Origin: Diphasiastrum complanatum
Taxonomy: Eukaryota > Streptophyta > Lycopodiopsida > Lycopodiales > Lycopodiaceae
NCBI GenBank assembly: GCA_029204225.1
Contig: CM055098.1
Coordinates: 21,827,367-21,891,366, forward strand
Reading direction: 5' to 3'
DNA: 64,000 nt
Part shown: piece by piece, positions 1-10,985 of the stretch
How positions within the stretch are numbered: position 1 is the first letter of the stretch
How the letters are laid out: each line of letters starts with the position of its first letter
The notes under the pieces: model-generated
The model's database searches: none
The model's input: the letters and a program-made list of their open reading frames with translations, nothing else
Told to the model about the DNA's origin: nothing
Program-made: the position numbers and the translations under genes

Positions 1-616
1 TTTGATGGCAGGAAGGATTAAGTTTTTCCTTTGTTAAAAAAACATATTTTAAAGAAAAAAATTGGTCCCGTTCCAGAATACGTTCCATTCCGGAACGGGC
101 AACTAAGATGTGATGTGGCATTCAGTATCTATTAGAATTTTGTTTTATACTCAAAACTGGATGTGCTTTGTATCAATCTTCACAAGTCTTGCATCACAAT
201 GTATCTTTTTGTAGTTCTTGCGATGTGCCATTTCTAGTCAGAGGACACATTGACTAGCTCAGAGGACACATTAGTGCTTTTTCCGGTGCCTTTTGGTTTG
301 TAGAGTAATTCATTTCTTTTAGCATTGTATGAACACAAAATTTAGCTTGTAGGGTTAATAAAGCACATAACCATGAATCACTGTAAGATCAGCATGTAGG
401 GTACATGAACTAAAACAATTCCTATCAAATTTCCAGTTAAGTGGCCAAGGACATGGTTACAAATATTTAACAAATAGCGAGCCATTTTAAGGTCAATGCA
501 TTGGAGTAAATGACTCGAAACAGAGCCTATTGAATAAGATATAAGTGGCCAGAAGACAAGCATACAAATATGACCAGTACATCACATATAGTTGGTTCTA
601 CAGACCCTAACCTTAC

Positions 617-862
617 CAGGATTTACGAAAGAACTGCTCTCATTGCCTCGGTTCTCTTGACCACTGACAGACGACGTACTCTTCTGTGAAGATCGTGAAT
701 GGTTTGTTTCCATCTCACTTGAGGACCACCACTCTTTTTGAGGAGTTGAGTGCCCATAAGCTCCTCTTCTAAAACCTGTATTGTTCCTTGACTTACTGGT
801 TTTAGGGGTTGACGATTTGGCAAATCCTCCAACACAACCACTGCTCTGTTTGAAATGCATAT
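617..862 (-). CDS. candidate internal exon, Ser-rich protein, unidentified
   Basis: An 82-codon open stretch is bounded by a canonical acceptor (…GCTCATAG just above 862) and a strong donor (CCTG|GTAAGG, donor GT at 615-616). The encoded segment is rich in Ser, Lys and Asn (for example KSSTPKTSKS and SRSSQKSTSSVSG) and looks like a disordered linker. No conserved domain is recognisable. I could not join it with confidence to a neighbouring exon: the frames near 1,114-1,320 and 1,370-1,615 on the same strand are short and unidentified. It could be a real exon of a host gene extending to either side, or a chance open frame. Confidence 0.35.
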
Positions 863-2181
863 CTATGAGCATCAAAGTTATCGAATTTCAAATACTACTA
901 GCTACACAGATTTTGAATAAGAATCGTGTCATTTGGATGACAATTTGTGGAACATAGATCACATCACAAACTAAACAATGTGTGAAATGCATCCTATGTC
1001 AACATTTCAATGACTATAAGCCTTGAACCAGAGATAAAGAAAGTAAGTAAAAAGCAAACATATGCTAAGAGAAAGCTATATTAAGAATCTTAACTACATC
1101 AATTGCAATCCAATCAAGATTGCTCCATGTACAAACCAATATGAATCAGGCAAACGGCTGAAATGTGGTTGGCTGGAAATATAGTTCTTGAAATGGATAT
1201 CTGGGGTAGAAAAGTGCTCAATTCAGGAAAATACTTGCAATTGATGGCACCAGTTTCATCAGACAGCACAAAAAGTTCAACTGGAATATTGATCATAATA
1301 ATAGTGGTACATAGAGGCATGCAATTCTGATATCACCTTTGCAATATGAAAAGGTGGGTGGAAAAGTGCTCACCCCATGCATGCAGAGCACTTGCACTTC
1401 ACCGTGCCAATTTCATGAGACAACAAAGAAGTAGACAAATATGTATGATTGTACCAATTATTCCAGTTGCACAATGCCCATCTTGTGGAGGTGTCCTCTA
1501 TGATCACAGGAATGTGAGGCTCGCCATGATATCCTGTTAAGACAAGAATCACATCATTTGAAGTTGCAACCTTACATATGATTCCAGGTCTGGTTCTGGC
1601 ACTTTCACAGTACATAAAGTGGAGCTAGAAGCTCTGTTGTAATATACTTGGAGGTGCTACTAATATACTTTGAACACTCGAGCTAGCCATGGTACGTGCC
1701 ATAGTCCAGTCTTTATAGATATTGGAACACACTTAAATACTACTCATCCCATGTAAAATGTGAAGGCCATCCAACATAATAAAAGTTCTGCATCCATATG
1801 CAACATGAAGCTCGGATGAAGCTCTGAAAATCTGCGGGTAACAATGATGACTTCCAGCATACCAAGACTCATCGATTTTAGCTACACTAGACAAAAGTCA
1901 AGAACTATTTGTATTGAGAGTAATACAGCTCATTCATAAATTGCAATAACACATTTGAGTTGTCAAAAACTTTAAACTACCACAGCTAGAAGCACATATT
2001 TAGAAAAGTGGATAAAGGAGCAAATGTGGAGATGCCAGAACATGATATCAACGGTATCAGCAGAACTTAGTGATAAGTATGTCTTATACTAGTCAACATC
2101 AGCTCCCAGCATGTCACACATTCAAACCCCTGCATCTCTTAGGACATAGTACAATGAGCCATGATAAATGACTTGGGAGAG
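863..2181. other. no recognisable gene; small diverged duplication
   Basis: Nothing here resembles a known gene. A diverged direct duplication is visible: about 1,203-1,275 and 1,355-1,430 share motifs such as GAAAAGTGCTCA and TTTCAT[CG]AGACA. Two minus-strand frames (1,114-1,320 and 1,370-1,615) cover the two copies and share the pattern LS[DH]E.G followed by CK, so they may be a duplicated exon-like unit. I assign no function. Confidence 0.3.
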
Positions 2182-2370
2182 TGTTGTGCCCCTCGTTATG
2201 GACCTAACCAAACTCTGCCATGGGTTAGGGAAGCCCCAGTAATGGTAAAGCAAGCCCATGTGGTTTGTACCGTGGTTTCAGTTATTAGTAATGGTTATAC
2301 CTGACTTAATGGACCCTATGGGACCACGAGCTACCATGGGCTAGGACACATCATGCAACTTTTTGCGGGT
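2182..2370 (+). repeat. 5' LTR stub of gypsy remnant 1
   Basis: Aligns by eye with 3,490-3,646 and begins TGTTGTGCCCC. The shared part ends near a GGGTAGA motif. Integrase-coding sequence starts about 60 bp further on, so the rest of the LTR and the proximal interior are missing. Confidence 0.6.
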
Positions 2371-2429
2371 AGAGAACACCTAGGGGATGAGTGACCATGC
2401 ACATTGGGAAAGCTAAATGACTAAAAGCT

Positions 2430-3450
2430 AGGGGATTGCTACTTCCTTTGGAAATCCTGGATAAGAGGTCAGATAGCATCTCGATGGATTTCGCAGATGG
2501 ACAGCCTCGACCGCAAAACAAAAATGATTCTATTAGAGTACTCATGGGTCGATTTACTAGATTAGCTTTATTCATTCAGACTAAGGCAACAGTCACGAGT
2601 TCTGAATTAGCCCAAGTTTTTATGGAGTGTTTATTCATGCTCTATGAACTGCCTGACTTTTGGTCGGCAGTGTTTCAAAAACTTGGAACTTCACTTAGTT
2701 TCAGTTCTTTTGGTCATCCAAAATCCGTTAGTTGGACAGAAAGAAAAAATAAGACTATGGAGGATATGTTGTGTGCACACGTCTCACATAAGTAGTCTCG
2801 GTGAGAAACGTACCTCCCTTTTATCGGGCTTGATTATGATAGTCATAAGCATTCGGCTACTCGTTATAGGTTGTTTATGCTTATGTATGGATTCCAGCCT
2901 AAATCACCTAATGATGTTTATGCTTCAGGGATAAAGTTGCAAATTTCTTGATAATTATGCAACAAATGATACAATTCGCTAAGAATAATGTCCAAAGTGA
3001 ACAGGATTGTGCACAACATTACGCTAATTTGCAATGAACTCTTCGAAAATTTCAAGTTGGTGACTGGTATATTTACATATACCTAAGGATTCTAAATGAA
3101 TGCATACTGGTAAGCATTACAAACTATCGACTAGCTTTCGTGGACCTTTTCAGGTAGTTAATAAAACCACCAAACCTTTAGCTTATTAGTTAGACCTTCC
3201 TGAAGAAATCAGAGTCCATTTCGTAATCCATGCGATTCGACTGAAGTTGATCTTACACAAAGGAAATACCGTGGGATCAGTGGAGGTTGGGATTGAAAAA
3301 CGATTCTTCTTCACGTATTCCTTTGGTATCCAATAGACTATTACACAATAAAAACAAGAGATTAAGAAATTGTCTTCTTATAACACTTCGGCACATTGAA
3401 AAGGAAGAACCAAAGATAATAATGACTCTTGGGAGTTTAAAGAAAATTTT
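2430..3450 (+). pseudogene. Ty3/gypsy integrase core and C-terminal region, heavily decayed
   Basis: The translation shows the gypsy integrase signature SISMDF near 2,481 (first catalytic Asp), then SIRVLMGRFTRLALFI and LAQVFMECLFMLYELP, all typical of the rve core. After frameshifts around 2,650-2,780, a region equivalent to the TERxNxxMEDML helix appears with the catalytic Glu area altered. Around 3,190-3,420 a degraded LP…VHFVIHAIRLK block and a chromodomain-like tail follow. At least three frameshifts and several stops make it non-functional. It would have catalysed integration of the cDNA copy. Its own LTRs flank it directly. Confidence 0.75.
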
Positions 3451-3489
3451 CTTAACGAGGACATAAATATGTCTTTAAGAAAGAAAAAA

Positions 3490-3646
3490 TGTTATTTCCT
3501 TGGTTATGGACTTAACCAAAGTTTGTCATGGGTTAGAGAAGCCCCAGTAATGTAGGGTGAATCCATATGGTTCAAATATTAGTATTGATTATACTTGATT
3601 AACCAGATCCTATGGAGCCATCCCCATGTAGCTTTGTATGGGTAGA
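3490..3646 (+). repeat. 3' LTR start of gypsy remnant 1
   Basis: Begins TGTTATTTCC immediately after an A/G-rich polypurine-like tract (3,474-3,489). It matches the 5' stub over about 150 bp and stops abruptly at GGGTAGA, where the next element's LTR begins (TGTCAGAC on the plus strand). Confidence 0.6.
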
Positions 3647-4284
3647 TGTCAGACTCCGATCTGAAATTTCGATCCTTATTAATTTCCCTACATGCACATA
3701 ACATCACAAAGCATGACACATGGTGGAACTGGCTGCCTTGTCTCCTCCCAACCTTTGTTGCATAGATTATGATGAGGAATGCCTCTCTCTAGGCTCACTT
3801 ATGCACAATCCTCAAGCACTTAACCCAGACCCTTCCTAACGTTTACACATGGTCAATTCCATGCACAATCGATACTTGCCATACGCAATACCCTGATACA
3901 TAGGCAAGTGAGTAGGCTGACACGTGTCACTCTTACACGAGACCAAGTGTCCCAGTGAGCATGAGACACGTCATGTTTGGCAAGTCAACCTTGACATGCG
4001 TCATTCATTGGACCAAGTGTCCCAGTGAGCATATGGCACGTGTCCCGTTGACTAGTCAACTCTCCTACTTTTTAGGAGGTCAATGTAGCCACTCCTAATC
4101 AATGACCCAGTACCCTACATCAAAGCAACATGCGACTTAGAGGCTCAGAAGCTCTAATAACAGTTTTATTTGCATTTCTTACAAAGGTCATTATAGGTCG
4201 ATGAGTTAGCCATTTCTGTATTTACAAAACGTACAATTGTGCATAAAACAGTAAACAACAGAGATAGGGAGTAACAACTGTAAC
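3647..4284 (-). repeat. 3' LTR of gypsy remnant 2
   Basis: On the minus strand it begins TGTTACAG right after the polypurine tract and ends GTCTGACA, about 638 bp. It contains a repeated AAGTGTCCCAGTGAGCAT motif (about 3,944-3,961 and 4,014-4,031). Much of it (about 3,930-4,284) is repeated in inverted orientation at 10,663-10,985, which confirms the 5' boundary. Confidence 0.7.
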
Positions 4285-4295
4285 ATTCCTTCCCC
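4285..4295 (-). promoter_or_regulatory. polypurine tract
   Basis: The minus strand reads GGGGGAAGGAA directly before the LTR start TGTTACAG. It is the plus-strand-DNA primer site of gypsy elements. An identical tract sits at 27,661-27,671 in the larger gypsy element. Confidence 0.75.
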
Positions 4296-4374
4296 CATCA
4301 GGTAACATCGTCTACGATGGTGAAGTTAGGGTACAATGCACACAGACAGTCTATCAACCATAACCAAGATAGAA

Positions 4375-4930
4375 TCATGTTGTAAACTGCGTACGAGGCA
4401 AGTTGGTGACAAATTCCATGGACTCCCATCTTCCTTTTGGCACAGGTAGTGGGTGTAATACTCCAAGAGTTTTAATCCTTTCAGCTTTATTGACCTGGCA
4501 CTTCAGACAGTGCGTCACATAATGGTAAACATCCTTTTTGAGTTTAGGCCACCAGAAGATCAACTCATAGGTCTTATCCACACCAACAAGATGAGTTGCA
4601 TTAGAGTACAAAATCCAGTCTTTTGGACATCTTTCGACTTAAATCTTATCTGATGGTACCCTGTCCTGAGATCAATCTTAGTGAAGTATTTAGCCCCACC
4701 CAAGTGATCTACAAGGTCATCCATCCTGGGTAACGGATATTTATTCTTGATAGTCTCTTTGTTCAACCCCTTGTAATCCACGCACATCCAAAAACCTCCA
4801 TCTTCCTTCGCTTTCAGAAGAACGGCAGCACCCCATGGTGACTTACTGGGTTGGATATGTCCCATCCTCAGATCTCTCCTCTTTCTAAGAGAACCTATAA
4901 GGCTGTCTAGAGATAGGTTGACTTCCTGGA
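4375..4930 (-). pseudogene. gypsy Pol fragment: RT fused by deletion to integrase zinc finger
   Basis: The RT portion shows [25 protein letters not shown] and [12 protein letters not shown], the classic chromovirus RT palm start. After KTGF the sequence leaves RT frame. The next frame carries FWWPKLKKDV, then THCLKCQVNKAERI and the start of the integrase core (WESMEF). The missing segment comprises the RT YxDD box, connection and RNase H (normally over 1 kb). Upstream, about 4,870-4,930, a degraded DHKKEF-type linker is readable. It is not functional. Its family is close to that of the 26.6-38.7 kb element (NKAER and HPLPVP motifs in common). Confidence 0.75.
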
Positions 4931-5121
4931 ATAAACTCTTTCTTGTGGTCTACTAACCTAGACGGCGGTAAACCATGAGGTGATTTTGATGGAAAGACAT
5001 CTTTATATTCACTTATGATCTGATTTTTCATTGCTTGTTCATGATCAAAATTGCAGAGAATTCACAACTATTTAGATATACATCAGAAACATCCACAATA
5101 GGTATTGCAAATACTTAAATA

Positions 5122-5664
5122 CTATGAATAATCAAATGCTTCCATTATATTAACTGTAGAAATTCCATCCGATGGATGTACAAAATTGCTGCCAAATAAA
5201 GTAACTACCTTATCACCCTGCTTTAAAGTGAGAACATGCTTCTCAAAATCAATCATCAGAGAAGGCGATTTACTAGTTAAGAATACATAACCAAAGATTA
5301 CATCTATACTGGCTAGGGCTAAAATATGAAAATTAACTAATTCTCTAAAATCTTGCATTTACACTGGGAGATTTGGCACTTTCACATTCCAAGTCTCCAA
5401 CTCTACTCTTGAAGCTAGATGAACCCTGTATCTATGATAGCTGGCTTCTGTTGTCAGGCTGAGTGTCTGAACAAGATGAGAATTAATGAAGTTATGAGTA
5501 GAACAATTGTCTAATAGGATACTAACGTCTTGATCTTTAACTGTGCTTGTTAACCGAAATAGTTTATTAGGCAAGAAAGAAGCAGTACTAAAAGAACATT
5601 CACACTCACAATCAAACAGGTTAGTTTCCAAAGTTTTACCTTTACCTCCAGGGATTTCGATCAT
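5122..5664 (-). pseudogene. gypsy retropepsin-like protease region
   Basis: Two consecutive minus frames (5,664-5,359 and 5,358-5,122) are separated only by a stop. The first contains VSILLDNCSTHNFINSHLVQTL, equivalent to the chromoviral protease LVDSGSTHNFI box, but the catalytic D-[ST]-G is D-N-C here, so the active site is damaged. The second frame contains ALASIDVIFG and LMIDFEKHVLTL, typical of the linker leading to RT. It precedes the RT fragment on the same strand, in the expected order for a Gag-Pol polyprotein. Confidence 0.7.
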
Positions 5665-5754
5665 GTGAGTCGCAATTTAATCACTCAAGTGAAGGGAAGT
5701 ACAAGATATTGGTCAATGCTCGGTTTAACATGCTAGGTTTTGGTGAAATAGTTC

Positions 5755-5904
5755 TATTAGGGCAAAATAAATCAGTTAGTATTTTTGTTTCTTATCTTAG
5801 CAAACAACTCAATGTAAGTTGCATCGATCATTCATCATGAAAAGAAACTTACGTCGAGTTGTTTGCCAAGAAATGACAATAGTAGCTAGTTTATTCTACC
5901 CTAA
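5755..5904. repeat. foldback repeat (left)
   Basis: Arms of about 60 bp (5,755-5,820 and 5,846-5,904) are imperfect inverted copies. Both contain the AACAACT…/…AGTTGTTTGCCAAGAAA block and end in ATTAGGGCA / CCCTAAC. The loop is about 25 bp. The right arm continues into the direct repeat 5,850-6,030. Confidence 0.65.
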
Positions 5905-6030
5905 CAAAACTTGATGCTTCAATTATAATCACCTCAAAAAAAGGCTTAAAGAAGCTTGATCAAGAGGTTGTTGCATCCTTGATCATGAGCACAACATGGT
6001 TCTCCAAAAGTGCAATCAGTTGCTACCTCC
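5850..6030. repeat. direct repeat, left copy (partner at 6,607-6,786)
   Basis: Shares GTTGTTTGCCAAGAAA, CAATTA[TC]AATCACCT, AAAGGCTTAAA and CATGGTTCTCC with 6,607-6,786 in the same orientation, at roughly 80% identity by eye. It covers the C-terminal end of the HNH pseudogene frame, so the duplicated unit includes coding sequence. Confidence 0.65.
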
Positions 6031-6636
6031 ACTGAAAGATCTTCACCAAAGCCTGGCAAGTTAAACCAAGCATTGACCAATTCCTTGTAGTTCCCTTCAC
6101 TTGAGTGATCAAAGTCGTAGCTTTCTTTGTGAAATGTTTGAGACAAACAATATCTCTCATTAGCAAGATCTATCGCTTGCAAGACTTGAAATTGTAATGC
6201 CCATTTATAAGGACAATTATCACTAGAAAAGATGATCGAATGGCAATCAAGATTGCCAAACGTCAATGTTGTCCTACCTAGTTTTGGCAAAGCTTTAGAA
6301 GCATATAGCACTCTTGCCAGATACGCTTCATCAATTACATGAAACCTAAAGTTTCTTTTGAGGATGTCATAGGAAAATCACTCTTGAATTGTCAAAAACC
6401 TTTTCAATAGGTTGCACTAATAGCAAGCCATTTTGAACATTATCATCAATATCCATGTTGACCAACAAAGGGGCACTATGATGTTGTATTGAATGCCAGA
6501 TCAAATGGGCAGCCCTAACACCACAATTGGGAAAAAGCGTGTCAGTATTCATGCTTTTTAAGTATGTCCCTGAAGGACCAGAATGGACGACACACTGTTC
6601 CACGCCATCAAGTTGTTTGCCAAGAAACGATAACAC
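5946..6636 (-). pseudogene. HNH-endonuclease domain protein, frameshifted
   Basis: Two minus-strand frames (6,636-6,367 and 6,311-5,946) join across one frameshift near 6,370. The first carries an HNH_2-type core: EQCVVHSG (β-hairpin with Cys), GVRAAHLI (first His), VQNGLLLV (Asn) and IEKVFDN, where the usual second His before FD is Glu. The second frame reads through FRFHVID, LYASKALPKLG, LDCHSIIF and NERYCLSQ, the pattern of the C-terminal half of such proteins. HNH domains nick or cut DNA or RNA; this copy is broken. It lies between foldback repeats, which suggests capture by a foldback element. I am fairly sure of the HNH call and unsure of the host family. Confidence 0.6.
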
Positions 6637-6890
6637 TAATTGGTTTATTCCATCCTAATGAAACTAGATACTTCAATTACAATCACCTTAGAGAAAGGCT
6701 TAAAAAAGCCTGATCAAGTGGATGTTGCATCAAAAGCTTGATCATGAGCTTGTCATGGTTCTCCCGAAGTGCAAGTAGTTGCTTCAGGCTTCCTCAAACC
6801 TTTTTCTAAGGTAACCATAATTGAAGTATCTAGTTTTTTTAGGGCAAAAATAGTCAGTTAGTGTGTTGTTTCTTGGCAAACAACTTGATC
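6609..6890. repeat. foldback repeat (right) with direct-repeat copy 6,607-6,786
   Basis: About 6,609-6,710 and 6,790-6,890 are inverted copies (AAGTTGTTTGCCAAGAAA versus TTTCTTGGCAAACAACTT; CTAGATACTTCAATTA versus TAATTGAAGTATCTAG), with an ~80-bp loop that repeats the end of the HNH frame. Together with 5,755-5,904 it brackets the HNH pseudogene. Confidence 0.65.
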
Positions 6891-7069
6891 TAAATTTCTT
6901 TTCATGATGAATAATTGCTGCAAGTGGATCCATTATGAACATGTAGAACCACATATGACCTCATTTTGTGCTCGTTTGGTCCAAAAGGCATTCTTGGATG
7001 GAATACGGCTACCATTCCTAAGTCTTGAAGATGCTAAATATCTAACATACCCAAACTTGAGTGCATCAA

Positions 7070-7846
7070 ATTTGTACACAGACCTTGCTTACCACAATTA
7101 AAGCATTTTCCTTTCCTATTGAATTTGCCTTGTCTTCGTCTTCCAATTGGTTCACTTTACGGTTCTCCCAATTCCCTTGTTGCTTTTCTTCCCCTTGGCT
7201 TTTTCCACTTTTCACCTTTCTTCGAATTTTGTCCCTGCTTCTTGACTATGAATGCTTGTTCTTTAAAATCTTCCCTGTTCATGAGATTATGATGTCTCAT
7301 CCCCTCTTGTAACAAAATAGCATTCAATTCAAGTTTCTTGAAACATAACATCATGACAAAATTTTGATAAGCTAGTGGTAAGCTATTAAGCATAATGGAT
7401 ACTGATATTGAATCAGGGATACTTTCTCCAACCACTATAAGTTGTCCTTGAATATCTTTTACCCATGTAAAATGATCCGTCATTGATTCCCCTATATCCA
7501 TTTTCAAAGTATGTAGCTCATTTTTTAAGAACAAAACCCTAGATTGGTTAATGTTCTCGTACAAATTCTTGAGAATATCCCAAGCCTCCCAAGGTCCAGC
7601 AACATCTTTGATATGTAAAATAATCATATCTTTAACCGATTAATTAATGGTATAATGAACTTTTCTTTGTCGTTTCATATACTCTCGCATTTCTCTATCG
7701 GTTGTGGGAGGAACTTCGGCACCTGTAACAATATCAGAATATTATTGGTCCAAGTGAATATTTTGCATCTTGAATATCCAGATGCTAACATTTGTGCCAT
7801 CAAGTTTACTTGCCTCAGATAATACTGCATCATCTAGACTAGCCAT
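7070..7846 (-). pseudogene. Ty1/copia Gag (copia A)
   Basis: Reading starts MASLDDAVLSEASKLDG near 7,846. After in-frame stops it continues as the UBN2-type Gag core: VAGPWEAWDILKNLYEN, LKNELHTLKMDIGESM and ILLQEGMRHHNLM. Basic residues follow (KKGEKWKKPRGRK), then a truncated zinc knuckle (CFNCGKQG near 7,095) whose His and last Cys are lost. Gag forms the virus-like particle that holds element RNA. Pol is missing: the element is truncated at about 7,060 beside the foldback region. Its PBS and 5' LTR lie at 8,753-8,962. Confidence 0.75.
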
Positions 7847-8752
7847 TGTATGACACTCAGAGATCAATCAAAGTTTGTCGGCTTTACAAAGATTTTATTG
7901 GTTAAAAAATCTTTGCCGGTTCCACAAAACTTGTTGTAAAATTCTTCAATGTAAGGTAGTTTTTCAAAAAATCTTTGACGGTTTTAAGACTTTGATGGTT
8001 CTGCAAAGAAACACCTACATGTATTTGCAAATATATCCTAGGTAAACAATCAGCTTTAGATCTGAAAATTTCAGCAACCTGACTACTTCACTTCCAGCGA
8101 TCTGTCTTGTCCTGTTCCACTGTTTGTCCTCCAGATCTCTGACGAACTGTCAAAAGCTCTAGCACTCCTGAGTGTTATAAGAATAATTCATAATCTAATC
8201 TTCAACAACCTGTAGAAAACTCCAGCACTCTGAGCTTCACCTGAGTTCTGAGTCAGCAGCAAAACCACTTGATGATGTTTCAGTGACCTGTCTGGAAGCT
8301 CCACCGCTCCAGTACTCTAACCTTCACCTGAGTTCTCCTGCGAGATATCCTGGACTTGAAAATCGATTGTTGTCTTTCCAATGAACATCTTCTGGGGATC
8401 AAATCTGTTGTCAACTAATCTGCCCTGAAGAACTGAATCTGATTATCAGCGATCTGATCTACAACAAATGTCTTTGAGAAATCGGCAGTGATCTCTCTTG
8501 AAGAAACAGCATTGTGCCAATTCAGCAGTCCTGTGAATCCAACATCTACCAGCTGACCTGGACCTGAATCTAATCTTGGACCTGAAAATTAATTATTGAC
8601 CGAAATCCAAGTTTCAATTCCGGCGATGATCCTCCAGCGATCTGCCTTGCAAATCTATAGCAATTCGATTCCAATCCCTCTTGTGGTGATCCAACACTAT
8701 GTGCAATCCTTCTTAAAAAAGGCTCCAATCATAAGCAATCAGAAGCACCTAT
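7847..8752 (-). other. copia A untranslated leader
   Basis: No open frame. It lies between PBS and gag and contains internal small duplications: a [CT]TTCACCTGAGTTCT block twice (about 8,235 and 8,322), CCAGCGATCTG[CT]CTTG twice (about 8,094 and 8,635), and ATCTTTG[CA]CGGTT twice (about 7,910 and 7,970). Confidence 0.5.
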
Positions 8753-8764
8753 GCTCTGATACCG
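8753..8764 (-). promoter_or_regulatory. primer-binding site (initiator Met tRNA type)
   Basis: The minus strand reads CGGTATCAGAGC, a one-base variant of the plant TGGTATCAGAGC site, immediately downstream of the LTR end. Confidence 0.75.
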
Positions 8765-8962
8765 TATTAGAATTATGAGTGTATAATTCAAGATAGAGGA
8801 GTAGACTAATCATATTAGTGCATACACAACAAGATGATTGAGCAATAGAAACAATTCTCAGATTAATCATAAGTCTGAAGAACTCACCACAATGGAATGA
8901 AGGAGGTGGGATGCCAGCCCTTCTTAGATAACTTTCTAGTGCCTGAGCAAAAGCTATAAGCA
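8765..8962 (-). repeat. 5' LTR of copia A
   Basis: About 198 bp. It is the reverse complement of the LTR at 16,629-16,827 with scattered differences (shared blocks: AACAAGATGATTGAG, CAATGGAATGAAGGAGGTG, GTCTGAAGAACTC). It is followed on the minus strand by the PBS. Confidence 0.75.
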
Positions 8963-10662
8963 TAAAGCAAAAAGCTTGTTCTAATCTTAGGTCCTATATT
9001 TGGCAATTTCCCAAGACTTTTACTAAACCACAAATGTAGATCCTATTATTGAACTACATGCAAATGTTCTATGGCAAAACTAAAACTAATGTGGACCCCT
9101 AAATACAGCTCGCAGGCATGGCCCATCAATTAGGGTCAAATTAACATTAATCTATAACAGCTTTAACTTCAAGTAATGTCCAAAATGATACCTAACCAAA
9201 AATCGCATTCTACACTACCATCCTTATTAAAGAGACATGCAAATCCTTTCGAAAGTGCTCCAGACTTTACATAGTTTCACGGACGCCTCTCATTTTTTAA
9301 TAGCCTTTGATCAGAAGTAAAATTGTGGGTGATCTCTGTCCTCTTTGTAATCTTGTTTTTGTCATCAAACCTTGAGAATTTTATAGCCAAAGTGAAAAAA
9401 CATTTCCCCTTACAAATCATAAATTTCACCTTCTTGGTTCAATCACTAAAATAATTTGTTATCTCCTCAAAAGGTAGGCACAAAAAGGGCTTTTCCTCCC
9501 AAAAGCCCTTGGAGTGTGGTGGAAGGCATGGCAACTGAATTGTGTTGTCTGAATTAGTCAAAAGTATCCACATTCATCTAGTCATATATGGAGTCAAAAA
9601 CCTACTAGCAAGGTATGTATTCTCATTTTTTGAAGGTAAACCTAGCCACTTGTATCCATTCTTCAATGATTGATTCAATCATTTCCTTGAACGAATTGAA
9701 CATAGTGAGCTACTCCACGTATAGCTTTACGTGCGGATAGTATTGTTATTTGTCATTGTTGGTGACTCACATGTTTCATTTTCCCGGGTCTTTGCAACAG
9801 ATGCTGGCCAAACTTATTTGCCTTTACAGCAATAAAGTTTTTTGTAGGAGTTTGTTGCCATTCAGAAAGAGAGAGATTGTCGAATGTTCTTGGATTCTTA
9901 TCCACGACATCTTCCTATTTCTTACTCTACACTTTATTTGAGAGTGATGTATTTTTTGTCTGGAAAACCTATTTCGACTTTCACCATCTGGCTCCAGGAA
10001 TTGGATGTTTATCACACTTTTACTATTCCTACAAATAGTTGAACTGTTTGTCACTGCTACCTTAGGAACCTAAGGATAAAACTAGAAGATTACAATTCGC
10101 CTAGGTCTATTTTTTTGTGTCCTATATTGTTCAATGTCTTATGGGATATCCATCTTAAAAACTATTGTTTCTGTGATATGAAATTTGGTCTTTTTGACAC
10201 ATTCATTTGAAAGCAAAAGCTTGCCAGTTAGAGTCATTAATTCTAGGACTTGCATTGAGCATGTGCTTGGAATACCTTGACAGCTTCCCCTTTTTTCCTA
10301 ATCGTAAATCCCTTGTTCCATTATCTTGGTGAAAATTATTATACTCTCCATACTGGCCCTATTTGGATACTCTCTATAATAACTTCCAAGGATGTAACTT
10401 GCAAAGATCAAGAAAACAAGGACACCAAACAACCTATAGAGCTAGCATGAGACGATCCTCCCAACCAATAGATGCAATCTCACCAAGGTCTGTCTCCCCC
10501 CTGCAATAGAGTAGTTACCACCTAAGGAGAAGCCAAGAGAGCACCAAGAGGTACACCAAAAGCCCAAAAGTAGGGATGAGGTCAGATTACGATTTTCCTC
10601 CTTGCAGAGCAGCCTCTACGTATGCTCTTTCATCCCCCCAAGTGTTCATGCAACTGCTCTAT
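8963..10662. other. no recognisable gene; one short hairpin
   Basis: Short frames only. A perfect 10-bp stem hairpin (AAGGGCTTTT CCTCCC AAAAGCCCTT) lies at about 9,486-9,511. The frame at 9,750-9,941 has no recognisable domain. Confidence 0.3.
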
Positions 10663-10985
10663 TGTTACAGCTATTACTCCCTATCTCGGTTGTTTACTGT
10701 TTTATGCACAGCTGTACCTTTGTAAATATAGAAATGGTTAAGTCATCGGCCCGTGGTGACCTTTGTAAGAAATGTAAATCAAACTGTTATTATAGCTTAT
10801 GAGCCTCTGAGTGGCATGTTGCTTTGGTGTAGAATATTGGGTCATTAATTAGGAGTGGCTGGACTGACCTCCTTAAAAGTAGGAGAGTTGACTAGTCAAC
10901 AGGATACGTTATATGCTCACTGGGCCACTTGTTCCAGTGAATTAGTGACACATGTCAAGGTTGACTGGTCAAACATGACACATGC
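10663..10985 (+). repeat. LTR fragment of gypsy-2 family, opposite orientation
   Basis: Begins TGTTACAGCTATTACTCCC and is the inverted counterpart of 3,930-4,284 (shared: AAAGTAGGAGAGTTGACTAG, TAGGAGTGGCT, GTTTACTGTTTTATGCACA). Only one copy of the AGTGTCCCAGTGAGC motif is recognisable. No adjacent PPT or PBS is visible, so it is a solo or truncated LTR. Confidence 0.7.

Larger units (their letters stand above)
2182..3646 (+). mobile_element. Ty3/gypsy remnant 1, internally deleted, with both LTR stubs
   Basis: Two direct repeats starting TGTT (2,182 and 3,490) flank about 1.1 kb of decayed integrase sequence. Both share blocks such as GGTTATGGAC/CGTTATGGAC, CATGGGTTAG and GAAGCCCCAGTAATG. 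The second copy follows a purine run, as expected of a polypurine tract and 3' LTR. Gag, protease, RT and RNase H are absent, so most of the interior was deleted between the 5' LTR and integrase. The 3' LTR is cut at 3,646 by the LTR of a second gypsy element. Confidence 0.7.
3647..5700 (-). mobile_element. Ty3/gypsy remnant 2 (minus strand) inserted in the LTR of remnant 1
   Basis: Reading down the minus strand: protease (5,664-5,122), RT (about 4,930-4,615), an internal deletion that fuses RT directly to the integrase zinc finger (4,611-4,375), a polypurine tract, then the 3' LTR (4,284-3,647). No 5' LTR is recognisable upstream; foldback sequence starts near 5,740. A plus-strand copy of the same LTR family lies at 10,663. 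Confidence 0.7.
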
